Assembly (NCBI GenBank): GCA_963696675.1
Contig: CAVOLM010000018.1
Coordinates: forward strand, 1-64,000
DNA: 64,000 nt
Source: DATBVX01 sp963696675
GTDB lineage: Bacteria > Pseudomonadota > Gammaproteobacteria > Steroidobacterales > Steroidobacteraceae
Reading direction: 5' to 3'
Below the pieces are notes generated by a model that was not told the DNA's origin, made no database searches, and saw only the letters and a list, made by a program, of their open reading frames with translations. Each line of letters opens with the position of its first letter. Position 1 is the stretch's first letter. A program made the translations under genes and the position numbers. Below are positions 47,651 to 55,118 of this stretch, one piece after another.

Positions 47651-48421
47651 TCAGATGCCGGCAAACCACTCGTAGCCGCGGTCTTCCCAGTAGCCGCCCT
47701 TGCCGCCGCGGATTCCCGCGAAGCTCTTCACCGCCTCGATGCGCATGATGTACTTCGCCATCTTGTAGCCGAGTTGGCGTTCGATGCGCACGCGCAGCGG
47801 GGCGCCGTTCTTGATCGGCAACAACTCGTCGTTCAGCTCGTACGCCAGGATCGTCTGCGGATGCAGAGCGTCTTCCAGGTCGACGCTCTCGTAGTACTTC
47901 TCCGGAGTCCCCCACATTGGGTCGGCACAATGAAAGACGACATAGCGGGCTTCAGGCTGCAACCGAACGAGCGCCAGTACGTGACTGAGCTGCACGCCGG
48001 TCCATTTGCCAATCGCACTCCATCCCTCGACGCAATCGTGGCGCGTGATCTGTGTGCGACTCGGCATCGCGCGCAGCTGCGCCAACGTGAACTCTGCGGG
48101 ATCCTGCACGAGTCCGTCGACCAGAAGCTTCCAGTCCTGGAAACCGCGCGCGGCCAGCGCCTGGTATTCGGCGTTCTCGGGGTTTGCAGTTCCATTGCTG
48201 CGGAACTCCGGCGAGAGATCGGCTTCGGTGAATTCCTGCGCCATCGAGCGTCTCGGCGTCACGAGATGCTGTGCGGCACTGCTCAGCTGCTCGCCGATGC
48301 CGAGAGCCTTCGGAAACCAGGAGCTGTTCGAGAGTGCATCGCAGCCCGTCAGCAGCGCGGCACCCGCACTGGTGAGCGCTTGTCGCAGGAAGTATCGACG
48401 GGAGCGCATACGCCACCTCAT
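47651..48421 (-). CDS. Molybdopterin-dependent oxidoreductase, sulfite oxidase family (MsrP/YedY-like)
   Basis: A 256-residue periplasmic protein with a twin-arginine signal (SRRYFLRQ) that also ends in a lipobox-like LLTGC. The Mo-ligand Cys is in TRHDCVEGWSAIGKW, and KNGAPLRVRIERQLGYK is typical of the family. MsrP-type enzymes reduce methionine sulfoxides or related S-oxides using electrons from a membrane cytochrome, here probably the adjacent b-type protein, whose gene overlaps this start by four bases. Confidence 0.88.
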   Translation of the reverse strand: MRWRMRSRRYFLRQALTSAGAALLTGCDALSNSSWFPKALGIGEQLSSAAQHLVTPRRSMAQEFTEADLSPEFRSNGTANPENAEYQALAARGFQDWKLLVDGLVQDPAEFTLAQLRAMPSRTQITRHDCVEGWSAIGKWTGVQLSHVLALVRLQPEARYVVFHCADPMWGTPEKYYESVDLEDALHPQTILAYELNDELLPIKNGAPLRVRIERQLGYKMAKYIMRIEAVKSFAGIRGGKGGYWEDRGYEWFAGI

Positions 48422-49182
48422 GACTGCTTCTCGGAGCTGATCCTGTAGCGGCCCGTGATCATCGAGCGCAGGTTGTTCCAGGACCCCGTGACGACGACCT
48501 GGAACACATGGATCAGGACGAACAACACCAGGGTAAAGGCAGCGATGAAATGCAGGGTGCGCGCGGACTGGCGGCCACCCAGGAAGTCCACCCACCCAGG
48601 CAGGACCGAATTGAGCCACGGTGACATCGCCCAGCCGGTCAGGAGGACCAGTGGAAAGAGTCCGAAGAGCAGGAGCAGATAGGCAAGCTTCTGGAGCACG
48701 TTGTAGCGCCTGGCCGCTTCGCCGTGTGGATGACGCATGCGCAGGTGATCCTTGAAGGAACGCCAGATGCCGCGCCAGTCCTCGCGTGTCGGTTTCAGAT
48801 CACGCTGGACGTGGCGGCTCGCAAGGCTGTGGGCGAGATACACGATGCCATTGATCACGAACAGCCACGCGAAGAAGAAATGCCAGCGGCGCCCCATGGC
48901 GAGCCACTGCCCGCTGGGAACCGTGATCCAGGACGGGAACTTGTTCGCGGCTTCGAAGATGGCGGGCTTGCCGGTGTAGGAGGGCTTGCCCCAGGGGAAC
49001 CCGTTCGCGACCTCGAAAAGGGCGGGCTCGCCGGTGTAGGAAGACTTGCCCCAGTAGAGCGCCGGATGTTCGTTGAAAATCTGCAGCCCGCTCATCAGCA
49101 GAGCCGTCAGGGCGATGACGTTGATCCAGTGCGTGATGCGCACCAGCAGGCTGTGGCGGCGGTAGAGATAGCTCTGTGCCAT
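48418..49182 (-). CDS. Cytochrome b561-type membrane protein with internal 20-residue duplication
   Basis: A 254-residue protein with about four membrane helices and conserved His (RITHWINVIALTALLMSG, RRWHFFFAWLFVINGIVYL, LHFIAAFTLVLFVLIHVFQ) that would bind two b hemes. It probably passes quinol electrons to the molybdoenzyme encoded next. Residues 44-63 and 64-83 are a tandem repeat (WGKxSYTGxPAxFExAN). It comes from two 60-base units at 48934-49053, in the periplasmic loop between the first helices. The ATG at 49182 is preferred over a TTG at 49206. Confidence 0.88.
   Translation of the reverse strand: MAQSYLYRRHSLLVRITHWINVIALTALLMSGLQIFNEHPALYWGKSSYTGEPALFEVANGFPWGKPSYTGKPAIFEAANKFPSWITVPSGQWLAMGRRWHFFFAWLFVINGIVYLAHSLASRHVQRDLKPTREDWRGIWRSFKDHLRMRHPHGEAARRYNVLQKLAYLLLLFGLFPLVLLTGWAMSPWLNSVLPGWVDFLGGRQSARTLHFIAAFTLVLFVLIHVFQVVVTGSWNNLRSMITGRYRISSEKQS
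48934..49053 (-). repeat. Tandem 60-base repeat within the cytochrome b gene
   Basis: Two adjacent in-frame units (48994-49053 and 48934-48993) share most bases and encode near-identical 20-residue stretches. This is a local duplication that keeps the frame. Confidence 0.85.
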
Positions 49183-49316
49183 GGGATGGTGTGTGGCCTT
49201 CGGCAAGGATTATCGTCACTGACCGGCGGTCAACCAACTCGTCGCACCCCGCCTGGAGTGGATCCTACTGGCAGAAGGCCTTCCAGGCGCGGTTGCTGGT
49301 ACATTCTCGAATCAAC

Positions 49317-49392
49317 GCCCCCGTAGCTCAGTGGATAGAGCGACCGCCTCCTAAGCGGTAGGTCGTCGGTTCAACTCCGGCCGGGGGCGCCA
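49317..49392 (+). tRNA. tRNA-Arg (anticodon CCT)
   Basis: A 76-base tRNA with acceptor GCCCCCG/CGGGGGC, anticodon stem ACCGC/GCGGT with loop CTCCTAA (anticodon CCT at 49350-49352), T loop TTCAACT and encoded CCA. Partial copies of its 3' part occur at 50417-50461 and 53091-53113. Confidence 0.96.
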
Positions 49393-49435
49393 CCTGTGAG
49401 ATCCAAGATGGACGAGACGAGTCCTTGTCCGAGGA

Positions 49436-49453
49436 TATAACGTCTGTTATAAC
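49436..49453. promoter_or_regulatory. Candidate operator of the AbrB-Doc module
   Basis: TATAAC (49436-49441) and GTTATA (49446-49451) are inverted, and GTTATAAC (49446-49453) is itself palindromic. The AT-rich site lies 31 bases upstream of the antitoxin start, fitting autoregulation by the AbrB-fold antitoxin. Confidence 0.55.
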
Positions 49454-49483
49454 ATTATCCCTTGAAGTCTGGCGGAGCGGCAC

Positions 49484-49714
49484 ATGGCAGCCACGGTCAA
49501 GATTCGACGGATCGGTAACTCTCTTGGTGTCATCCTGACCAAGGATGTCGTCGAATCACTCGGCGTTGCCGAGGGTGACGACCTTTTCGCGGTTCGCACT
49601 CCGGATGGCATCCGGCTGACGCCCTACGATCCGGAGTTCGCCAAAGTGATCGATTCGACGCGAGACTACATGCGCCGGCACCGGAATTCGCTCCACGAGC
49701 TTTCCAAGAAATGA
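49484..49714 (+). CDS. AbrB/MazE-type antitoxin
   Basis: A 76-residue protein with the swapped-hairpin AbrB fold pattern KIRRIGNSLGVILTKDVVESLGVAEGDDL, then a C-terminal acidic/basic tail that would block the toxin. It is followed by doc with a four-base ATGA overlap. It belongs to the AbrB-Doc class of type II toxin-antitoxin pairs. It lies between tRNA-Arg and its first 3' copy. Confidence 0.9.
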   Translation: MAATVKIRRIGNSLGVILTKDVVESLGVAEGDDLFAVRTPDGIRLTPYDPEFAKVIDSTRDYMRRHRNSLHELSKK

Positions 49715-50106
49715 AGGAGCCTCGATGGCTCAGCGTCGCTATGGTCGCCGCGATACATGATGAGGTCATTTACGAATTCGGAGGCCTTGCCGGCATTCGC
49801 GCCCCAGGCTTGCTTGAGAGCGCCGTTGCTCGACCGCGCAATGTGTTCGGCTACCGGCCAAAGGCGACGCTCTTCGATCTCGCGGCGTCGCTCGGCGTGG
49901 GCCTTGCCAAGAATCATGCGTTCAATGACGGTAACAAGCGCACTGCGCTGCTGGCTACACGCGCGTTCCTGTTCGTAAACAGCCAAGTCCTCGAACCAAC
50001 GGAAGAGAGTGAGGTGCTGACAATGGTCGGAGTTGCCGATGGATCCGTCGACGAGGCAGCGTTTTCGGCCTGGCTTAAAGCAAACTGCACGAAAATGCGG
50101 AGCTGA
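49711..50106 (+). CDS. doc: Death-on-curing (Doc/Fic) toxin
   Basis: The 131-residue protein has the Fic/Doc active-site motif HAFNDGNKRTALLATRAFL. Doc enzymes phosphorylate EF-Tu and stop translation. The first gene of the pair is its antitoxin. Length is normal for the family. Confidence 0.92.
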   Translation: MKEPRWLSVAMVAAIHDEVIYEFGGLAGIRAPGLLESAVARPRNVFGYRPKATLFDLAASLGVGLAKNHAFNDGNKRTALLATRAFLFVNSQVLEPTEESEVLTMVGVADGSVDEAAFSAWLKANCTKMRS

Positions 50107-50416
50107 CATCATCCGCGACTTCGCGCTGCGTAGCTCCCACAGCCAGAGATCGCTCAGCACCAGGATCCGCTGCGCATAGGCTCGATCGCACAGGGAGTGA
50201 CTATGTCCGAATCAAGGCCCTGCGCCGAGGGCGGCGAGGCCGAGTAAGTGTTCCCCAGCGCCGCGCCGACGCGGTTCGAGAAGCGAGAAGCGTCTAACGT
50301 CCGTCTAGTGTCCCGGCATTACCGAGCATGGCTGAGCGTGACCGAGCTGCAAGCAAGTTGCTGTTTTCAGTCGCGTCCAGTCATACCCAGTCAGACTCAG
50401 CAAGGGTCGAATTCAA
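50107..50416. other. Non-coding tail of the first tRNA-Arg module
   Basis: About 310 bases between doc and the first tRNA-Arg 3' copy. No gene, integrase remnant or promoter was recognised. Confidence 0.4.
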
Positions 50417-50461
50417 CTCCTAAGCGGTAGGTCGTCGGTTCAACTCCGGCCGTGGACGCCA
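50417..50461 (+). repeat. First copy of the tRNA-Arg 3' part (att-like)
   Basis: These 45 bases match tRNA-Arg 49348-49392 at 43 positions, starting exactly at the anticodon loop (CTCCTAAG) and ending with CCA. The preceding bases do not form a tRNA. It closes the module that carries the AbrB-Doc pair. Confidence 0.93.
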
Positions 50462-50588
50462 GTCAAATCAATAAGTTACAGTTTTATTCTCCTCTTTTAT
50501 GGCAGCTTTTTGGCGTAAGGTCAACGCGCCGATTCACGCCATCCAGAGCACGCGGAACGGTCATCTAGACAGGCACTTCTGCACCCCG

Positions 50589-50622
50589 TTGACACTGTAA
50601 TGCCACACATTACACTGTAATG
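50589..50622 (+). promoter_or_regulatory. higBA promoter with overlapping palindromic operator
   Basis: TTGACA (50589-50594) and TACACT (50611-50616) form a promoter with a 16-base spacer. The perfect palindrome CATTACACTGTAATG (50608-50622) covers the -10, and an extra half-site ACACTGTAATG lies at 50592-50602. The design fits repression by the HigBA complex. Confidence 0.65.
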
Positions 50623-50638
50623 CCTCGCATGACAGGCT

Positions 50639-50917
50639 ATGATCCGCAACTTCCGACACCGAGGGCTGGAACTGCTTTTCACCAAGGGTGAACGACGCGA
50701 GATTCCCGCTGATCGGGCGGCCCGGATCGAGCGCATGTTGGATCGACTGGACGCATCGGAACGCCCACAGGACATGAATCTGCCGGGGTATCGCTGGCAC
50801 CCGCTAAAGGGTAAGGAAAGAGGCCGGTTCGCGTGTGATGTCTCGGGCAACTGGCGACTGACGTTTGCATTCGAGGGCAAAGATGCCGTTGAAGTTGATT
50901 TGGAGGACTATCACTGA
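50639..50917 (+). CDS. higB: HigB toxin (RelE/ParE superfamily)
   Basis: The 92-residue protein matches HigB mRNA interferases: MIRNFRHRGLELLFTKGE at the start, NLPGYRWHPLKGKERGRFA in the middle and NWRLTFAFEG DA-VEVDLEDYH near the end. It probably cleaves mRNA at the ribosome. The toxin-first order and TGATG overlap with the antitoxin gene are typical of higBA. Confidence 0.93.
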   Translation: MIRNFRHRGLELLFTKGERREIPADRAARIERMLDRLDASERPQDMNLPGYRWHPLKGKERGRFACDVSGNWRLTFAFEGKDAVEVDLEDYH

Positions 50918-51699
50918 TGAACACGAGCACCAGGCGAAACCCAAACCGGCGGCCGACGCACCCGGGGGCAGTGTTGCGGGAGGATGTGCTGCCGGCGCTC
51001 AACATGACTCAGACCGAGTTCGCTGAGCGACTTGGAGTCAGCCGTCTTACGGTGTCCGAACTGTTGAACGAAAAGCGCTCGCTATCGGCGGAGATGGCAG
51101 TCCGGATTGGCACGCTGCTCGGAACGACGCCCGAGAGTTGGCTGCGCATGCAGGCAGCGCTGGACCTGTGGGAGATTGCACAGCAGCCCTCACGTCTCGC
51201 CGCCGTGAAGCCACTGCCCAAGAATCGGCTAGCGGACATGGCGGAAGTTCCTTATCGTGCCGCTGGCGCGCGTGGTCAAATCGGTTCGTGCGATCGGCGC
51301 AGGGCCAGAACGTGGCGCGATTCACGAGCGGATGAACTACCTGAACTCAGGAACGGGCCATGTCGTCGTATTCCCAGGCCGACGACGTCGGCGCAGCGAA
51401 ATTGTCAATCGGAGGCCACCCGCGGAGCGAGGCGTGCGCGCCGCGCGTCACCCTGTTCTGTCCGGCGATGCCAGAAAGAGGATGGTTGCCGCGATCTCGA
51501 TCGGCCAGGTAGAGAAGCCTTCGGCATCGACGCACGGTTGGCTGGTGTTCCGGTCGAGGGCGAAGTTCTGACAGAATGCCCTCACCACATGGCTGTGGTG
51601 AATTTCAGATCACGTAGTGACCCAACGGTCTCACCTACAGGGACCGCTACGCCCGCGCGCGCCGCTCGATATCCTCGACGATGTTCGAGGCGACTTTGA
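50917..51699 (+). CDS. higA: HigA antitoxin with abnormal C-terminal extension
   Basis: Residues 1-100 are a normal HigA: HPGAVLREDVLPALNMTQTE, an XRE helix-turn-helix (FAERLGVSRLTVSELLNEKR) and GTTPESWLRMQAALDLWEIA. Normal HigA ends near residue 100. Here the frame runs on to 260 residues in an Arg/Pro-rich, low-quality sequence that overlaps the next gene's end. From about base 51250 a different frame reads more like protein (VVKSVRAIGAGPERGAIHER). A lost stop by indel or a fusion to debris is likely; the functional antitoxin is the first part. Confidence 0.8.
   Translation: MNTSTRRNPNRRPTHPGAVLREDVLPALNMTQTEFAERLGVSRLTVSELLNEKRSLSAEMAVRIGTLLGTTPESWLRMQAALDLWEIAQQPSRLAAVKPLPKNRLADMAEVPYRAAGARGQIGSCDRRRARTWRDSRADELPELRNGPCRRIPRPTTSAQRNCQSEATRGARRARRASPCSVRRCQKEDGCRDLDRPGREAFGIDARLAGVPVEGEVLTECPHHMAVVNFRSRSDPTVSPTGTATPARAARYPRRCSRRL
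51250..51646. other. Unassigned stretch behind higA
   Basis: About 400 bases after the conserved part of higA. One plus-strand frame (51257-51571) has a protein-like start (VVKSVRAIGAGPERGAIHER, MNYLNSGTGHVVVFPGRR) then degrades into Arg-rich sequence. It may be a gene remnant. I cannot name a family. Confidence 0.35.
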
Positions 51700-52243
51700 T
51701 GTTGCCCCTGAGGCGCTCGAGGTCCCCCACGTAGCCGTGCAGCGCCGCTTCGGCGCGCTTGCGCAGGCCCTTCGAGCGGATCAGCTGGTGGCGGGCGAGG
51801 GCGGCGATGTCGTCGCGATCCTGGCTCGAGAAACGACTGAGCTTGCTCACCGCAAGATCGAGCGGCGTCAGCAGGCGGATCCCGAGCACCTTCGGGTCGA
51901 TGCCGGACATTGTGAGCGGTTCCGAGTCGTCATACGCGTCCTCGTGCAGCAGCCCGAGTGTGTCGCTGTACTGCCGATCAAAGAACAGCAGCTGCGTCGC
52001 GCCATCGACGTCCCGATATGCCACCTCGAGGTTGTCCGGCAGCGCGATGCGCCTGGAAAAGGCCGCATCGATGTCGTGCGAAATCCGTTCCCCGAGATAG
52101 AAGTGCAACGCGGCACCGCCCGCCACGTACATGCGGATCGGCAACGTCCGCTTGGGAAGCGGCGCCAGCGACGCCGCAATGCGCTGGGCGATCTCGCGAA
52201 ACGCTGCGAGGTACTGCGGCCGCGCATGGCGGTCAGCCCGCAT
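51647..52243 (-). CDS. Nucleotidyltransferase-like protein (AbiEii/DUF6036 type)
   Basis: The 198-residue protein has the nucleotidyltransferase core MYVAGGAALHFYLGERISHD followed by IDAAF, with the two Asp/Glu-type metal ligands expected after the GG(A/S) motif, and LTPLDLAVSKLSRF further on. Proteins like this act as toxins in AbiE-type (type IV) or MenAT-like modules, or as uncharacterised transferases. It is translated after the HTH gene with an 11-base overlap. Function as a toxin is inference. Confidence 0.72.
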   Translation of the reverse strand: MRADRHARPQYLAAFREIAQRIAASLAPLPKRTLPIRMYVAGGAALHFYLGERISHDIDAAFSRRIALPDNLEVAYRDVDGATQLLFFDRQYSDTLGLLHEDAYDDSEPLTMSGIDPKVLGIRLLTPLDLAVSKLSRFSSQDRDDIAALARHQLIRSKGLRKRAEAALHGYVGDLERLRGNIKVASNIVEDIERRARA

Positions 52244-52778
52244 TGCGCCACCGCAGCGCGCGCTCGCGGGCTTTCACCAGCGGCAGAAAGCGCGTCGGGC
52301 GCACCGGACTGCGCGCCAGCCAGCGCTCGAACACGGCCACCTCGGAGGCGCCGGGATGCAGCTGCTCGGCCAGCGCGAGCAAACCCGGACGGTCGTAACC
52401 TCGTACGCCCGCGAGCATCACGGCCAGGCCTGCCATGAAGAAAGACGGACCCAGTTCGAACCAGCGCTTCACGTTGAGATCGCCGGAGGCACCGAGATCC
52501 GCGAGCCGCTCCTCGTAGTCCCGGTTGACGGCGGCAGGGAAGTGACCGTCGGCAGTGCGATCGGGATCCGGCGTCACACCCAGGCCAATCTCGCGGCCTA
52601 CCGCCCGCGCCAGCGCTGCGAGCGTCGCGAAATCGCAGGTCTCGCGGTGCCTGAGCCGCGAGAGCGTCTCCTTGCGCACGCCAGCGCGAGCAGCCCAAGC
52701 GGTGTCCGTCAGGCCCAGACGGCGGGCCTGCTGCGACAACGCCGCGGCGAGTTCCTGGAGGCTTGTTGACTTGTACAT
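52233..52778 (-). CDS. XRE-type HTH protein paired with the nucleotidyltransferase
   Basis: The 181-residue protein starts MYKSTSLQELAAALSQQARR. It has a Cro/C1-type helix-turn-helix (TAWAARAGVRKETLSRLRHR), then a C-terminal helical part with NVKRWFELGPSFFMAGLAVM. The start at 52778 is an ATG; an in-frame TTG lies just upstream. As upstream partner of a nucleotidyltransferase it may be the antitoxin and repressor of the module. Confidence 0.72.
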   Translation of the reverse strand: MYKSTSLQELAAALSQQARRLGLTDTAWAARAGVRKETLSRLRHRETCDFATLAALARAVGREIGLGVTPDPDRTADGHFPAAVNRDYEERLADLGASGDLNVKRWFELGPSFFMAGLAVMLAGVRGYDRPGLLALAEQLHPGASEVAVFERWLARSPVRPTRFLPLVKARERALRWRNAG

Positions 52779-52798
52779 CAATCACACAGTATGTGGTG

Positions 52799-52814
52799 TT
52801 GACTTTAGAGTCAA
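52799..52814. promoter_or_regulatory. Palindrome upstream of the HTH/nucleotidyltransferase pair
   Basis: TTGACTTTAGAGTCAA has perfect six-base arms, 21 bases upstream of the HTH gene start. CACAGTATGTG lies between the two. Position fits an autoregulatory operator; the TTGACT arm could also be the -35 box. Confidence 0.5.
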
Positions 52815-53090
52815 TGGACGGGCAGCCGTGGATGTGGTTCTGGCTTCAGGATTACGTGGTTGCTGGGGGGGGCACCGCAGGGGCGCCGATTTGGATCTAC
52901 TTCAAGCGCGCGCTCTGGTGAACGCTATGAACAGTACAACTCGCGCCCGTGATTTGAACCTTCAAGAAAGTGCGCGACCTACTGTCGCCATACGGCCAAA
53001 CTGGAGGACTTGGGAGAGGGGTAGGCCGGTGGGGTATGGCTCGTTAGTACGGCTGAGAACGACATCTGATTCAGGGCCCTACGCCGTTAA
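52815..53090. other. Non-coding end of the second tRNA-Arg module
   Basis: About 275 bases with no convincing gene, leading into the second tRNA-Arg 3' copy. Plus-strand open frames here have no start context or family. Confidence 0.4.
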
Positions 53091-53113
53091 TTCAACTCCG
53101 GCCGGGGGCGCCA
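53091..53113 (+). repeat. Second copy of the tRNA-Arg 3' end (att-like)
   Basis: These 23 bases are identical to the last 23 bases of tRNA-Arg (49370-49392), covering the T loop through CCA. It lies 2.6 kb after the first copy and closes a second module with HigBA and the HTH/nucleotidyltransferase pair. Confidence 0.88.
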
Positions 53114-53180
53114 TCATTGGGGAGTCTGGTGGCGAGAAAGCCGGCGCAGCACCCATTAACACTGTGATATATCGGGAACG

Positions 53181-53399
53181 ATGAACACCAAGTCGCTCAA
53201 GGGCCGTTTCAGGCCGCTAAGAGTGCCACGGGAAGTTCCGGACTCCCTTTCGGACAAGGAGGAGAAGCGCCTGCAGGAACTGTTCGAGGAGGCCAATCGA
53301 AGCCTCGAGCGGGCGAGCAGCGGGGAATCGCTGCGCGAGTACATCGGCAGGATCGAAGAGCTGGCGCGCGGCATTTTACTTCCGAGAAATGAGTCCTGA
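53181..53399 (+). CDS. Small helical protein of unknown function
   Basis: A 72-residue protein, strongly charged, with predicted helices and a likely coiled coil (DKEEKRLQELFEEANRSLER) and no Cys or signal. The ribosome binding site is weak (GGGAACG). No family is recognised. It starts 68 bases after the last tRNA-Arg copy. Confidence 0.5.
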   Translation: MNTKSLKGRFRPLRVPREVPDSLSDKEEKRLQELFEEANRSLERASSGESLREYIGRIEELARGILLPRNES

Positions 53400-53752
53400 C
53401 CCGATTGCAGTGCGCTGTGCGCAAATTGTCAGCGAGCGCGAGGATGTAGGGACGACAGTGTATCGGATGCAGCCGGCGCCTCTGGGATGACACCCGAGGG
53501 CGTCACCCGAGCCACTGCATCGAAGCGCCATTTCGGAATTCGTGTACGGTGCCGCACGCGTCTTGCTCAGAGTCAACATGCTCAAAGTCACAATCGCGCA
53601 GCCGACGATCAATCCATGGATATTGGCGGCGGATTGCATGCGTGTTGAAGAGGCACACCAACAATTGGTCAGCGCCGGAGCATTGATAGCGAAGACCGAA
53701 CTCGGACGGCGCGGCAGGCCAGGGAAGAAGAAGCAAAAGAAGACAGGACCGA

Positions 53753-53908
53753 ATGCGCGCATGGATCAACGCAAATGGTCGATTCCCATCCAACGACAAG
53801 GTCACGCGCGCAATACTCGAATACGGGAACGCGGATAAAGAATCGGCGCGGCGACTGTTCAGCCGGGACCTTAACGCTGTGCACGCGACTCTCAAGCTGC
53901 GTAAATAG
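53753..53908 (+). CDS. Possible small protein (51 residues)
   Basis: A short frame beginning MRAWINANGRFPSND, rich in charged residues and ending LNAVHATLKLRK. Composition is protein-like but there is no clear ribosome binding site, and another frame overlaps it. No family is recognised. Confidence 0.3.
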   Translation: MRAWINANGRFPSNDKVTRAILEYGNADKESARRLFSRDLNAVHATLKLRK

Positions 53909-54063
53909 GCGAGGCCGTCTTAGGCCGCAGCGCTCACGGCCCGATTCATGATCTGGAGTCATCAGACAATTGCGCGCGACCCGGATTTATCGGCCGCCGG
54001 TGCGAAGGCATGCTCCTCCGCGACAGATCGTGAAGTGCGATTCGTTCATTTAAGGAGCGAAAC

Positions 54064-54246
54064 GTGAGTTGGCGAGAGCTGGGTTCAAGGTTGTTGCGGA
54101 CCGATGACGTTCTGTTTCTGCCGCCTTCGGCCAGGACGGTTTCGAAGGAAGAAGTCGAGGCACTCGAAGCCAGGCGCATCCAGCGTCTGCGCGAGCTCGG
54201 CAGCTGGCGGCCCTCCAACGGCTGGCACATCGAGCCTGCGCTCTAG
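54064..54246 (+). CDS. Small protein of unknown function (60 residues)
   Basis: A GTG start with a strong AAGGAG site seven bases upstream. The product (MSWRELGSRLLRTDDVLFLP...) is hydrophilic with a central helix EEVEALEARRIQRLREL. No family is recognised. It converges on the ceramidase-like gene. Confidence 0.5.
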   Translation: MSWRELGSRLLRTDDVLFLPPSARTVSKEEVEALEARRIQRLRELGSWRPSNGWHIEPAL

Positions 54247-54263
54247 GCCAGGTCCCACTGGGC

Positions 54264-55064
54264 TCAGTTTGAGGTGGGCGTGCCAGTGGCGGCGGATGGG
54301 TCCGCTGCCATCGCGATTGGCGCGCGTAGCCAAAGCATGCGGCACACCATCAACCCCGCGAGCCCTGCGACGAGGTGCTTGAGCGTGTGTCCGCTGACGA
54401 ACCCGCCGAGCGCGAGGACTTGGCGATCGAATGTCTCCAGGAGCTTGGCGGCGGCGTACGCGGCGAATACCGCGTAGATCGTCGCGGCGCGCGTGTAGCG
54501 CGAAGGAAACAGGGCCGCGAGGAGCAGCAGGATCACGACGGAATAGCCCTGCAGTATTGCGTACGGCAGTACGTTGCCCACTCCGGCCCTTTCGGTGATG
54601 TGCCAGTAGATCACCGAGGCCGCGCCGACGAGCAGCATCGGCACAAGTAAGGCGAGGGCGGCGCGCACACTGATGCGATCGCCGACCTGGGCCGCGATGA
54701 GCGACATGAACGCGATCGTCATCGGCAGGCGATCCCAGAAGAGCCGCTCGTTGTCAGGCGCAAGATGGTAGTAGCTCGACCCGAGCGCCGTCAGCGTCAC
54801 GCCAACAAAGAAAATCGCATACGGCCAGCGCTCGCGCGTGGACTCGAATCGCGCACGTGGGTGAAGAGTCACGATCAGGCCGATCAGGCCGGCAATCAGG
54901 AATGCGAAGTTGGAAGCCACGTCGAAGAAGTTGGGAATTCCGAACAGCGTGCGCCGATCGGCGAAGTCGTGATACGCAGGGGGTTGCGGCATCGGCGGCA
55001 ATAGCAACGCGGCCGCCAGGCAGAGCAGGGTGAAACCGGCAATGAGCCAGGCCCGCTTGGTCAT
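54264..55064 (-). CDS. Ceramidase-like integral membrane hydrolase (CREST superfamily)
   Basis: The 266-residue protein has about seven membrane helices. Its catalytic-type residues match the alkaline ceramidase/CREST pattern: Ser-Ser and His in GSSYYHLAPDNERLFWDRLPMT, and the late histidines in SGHTLKHLVAGLAG. These bind a zinc and hydrolyse lipid amides in characterised members. The bacterial substrate is unknown. Confidence 0.75.
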   Translation of the reverse strand: MTKRAWLIAGFTLLCLAAALLLPPMPQPPAYHDFADRRTLFGIPNFFDVASNFAFLIAGLIGLIVTLHPRARFESTRERWPYAIFFVGVTLTALGSSYYHLAPDNERLFWDRLPMTIAFMSLIAAQVGDRISVRAALALLVPMLLVGAASVIYWHITERAGVGNVLPYAILQGYSVVILLLLAALFPSRYTRAATIYAVFAAYAAAKLLETFDRQVLALGGFVSGHTLKHLVAGLAGLMVCRMLWLRAPIAMAADPSAATGTPTSN

Positions 55065-55118
55065 CGTTCCTCGCCTTTGATCGTTTTCACAGGCTCGGGC
55101 GGAGCCTTGCAGTGACGA

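Noticed and set aside
49317..53113. Prophage or integrative conjugative element
   Set aside because: No integrase, replication, structural or transfer genes are present between the repeats; only toxin-antitoxin type cargo is seen.
52555..53184. A 209-residue plus-strand frame over the HTH gene start and the second tRNA-Arg copy
   Set aside because: It is antisense to the HTH gene and then crosses the tRNA copy; no family and no start signals.
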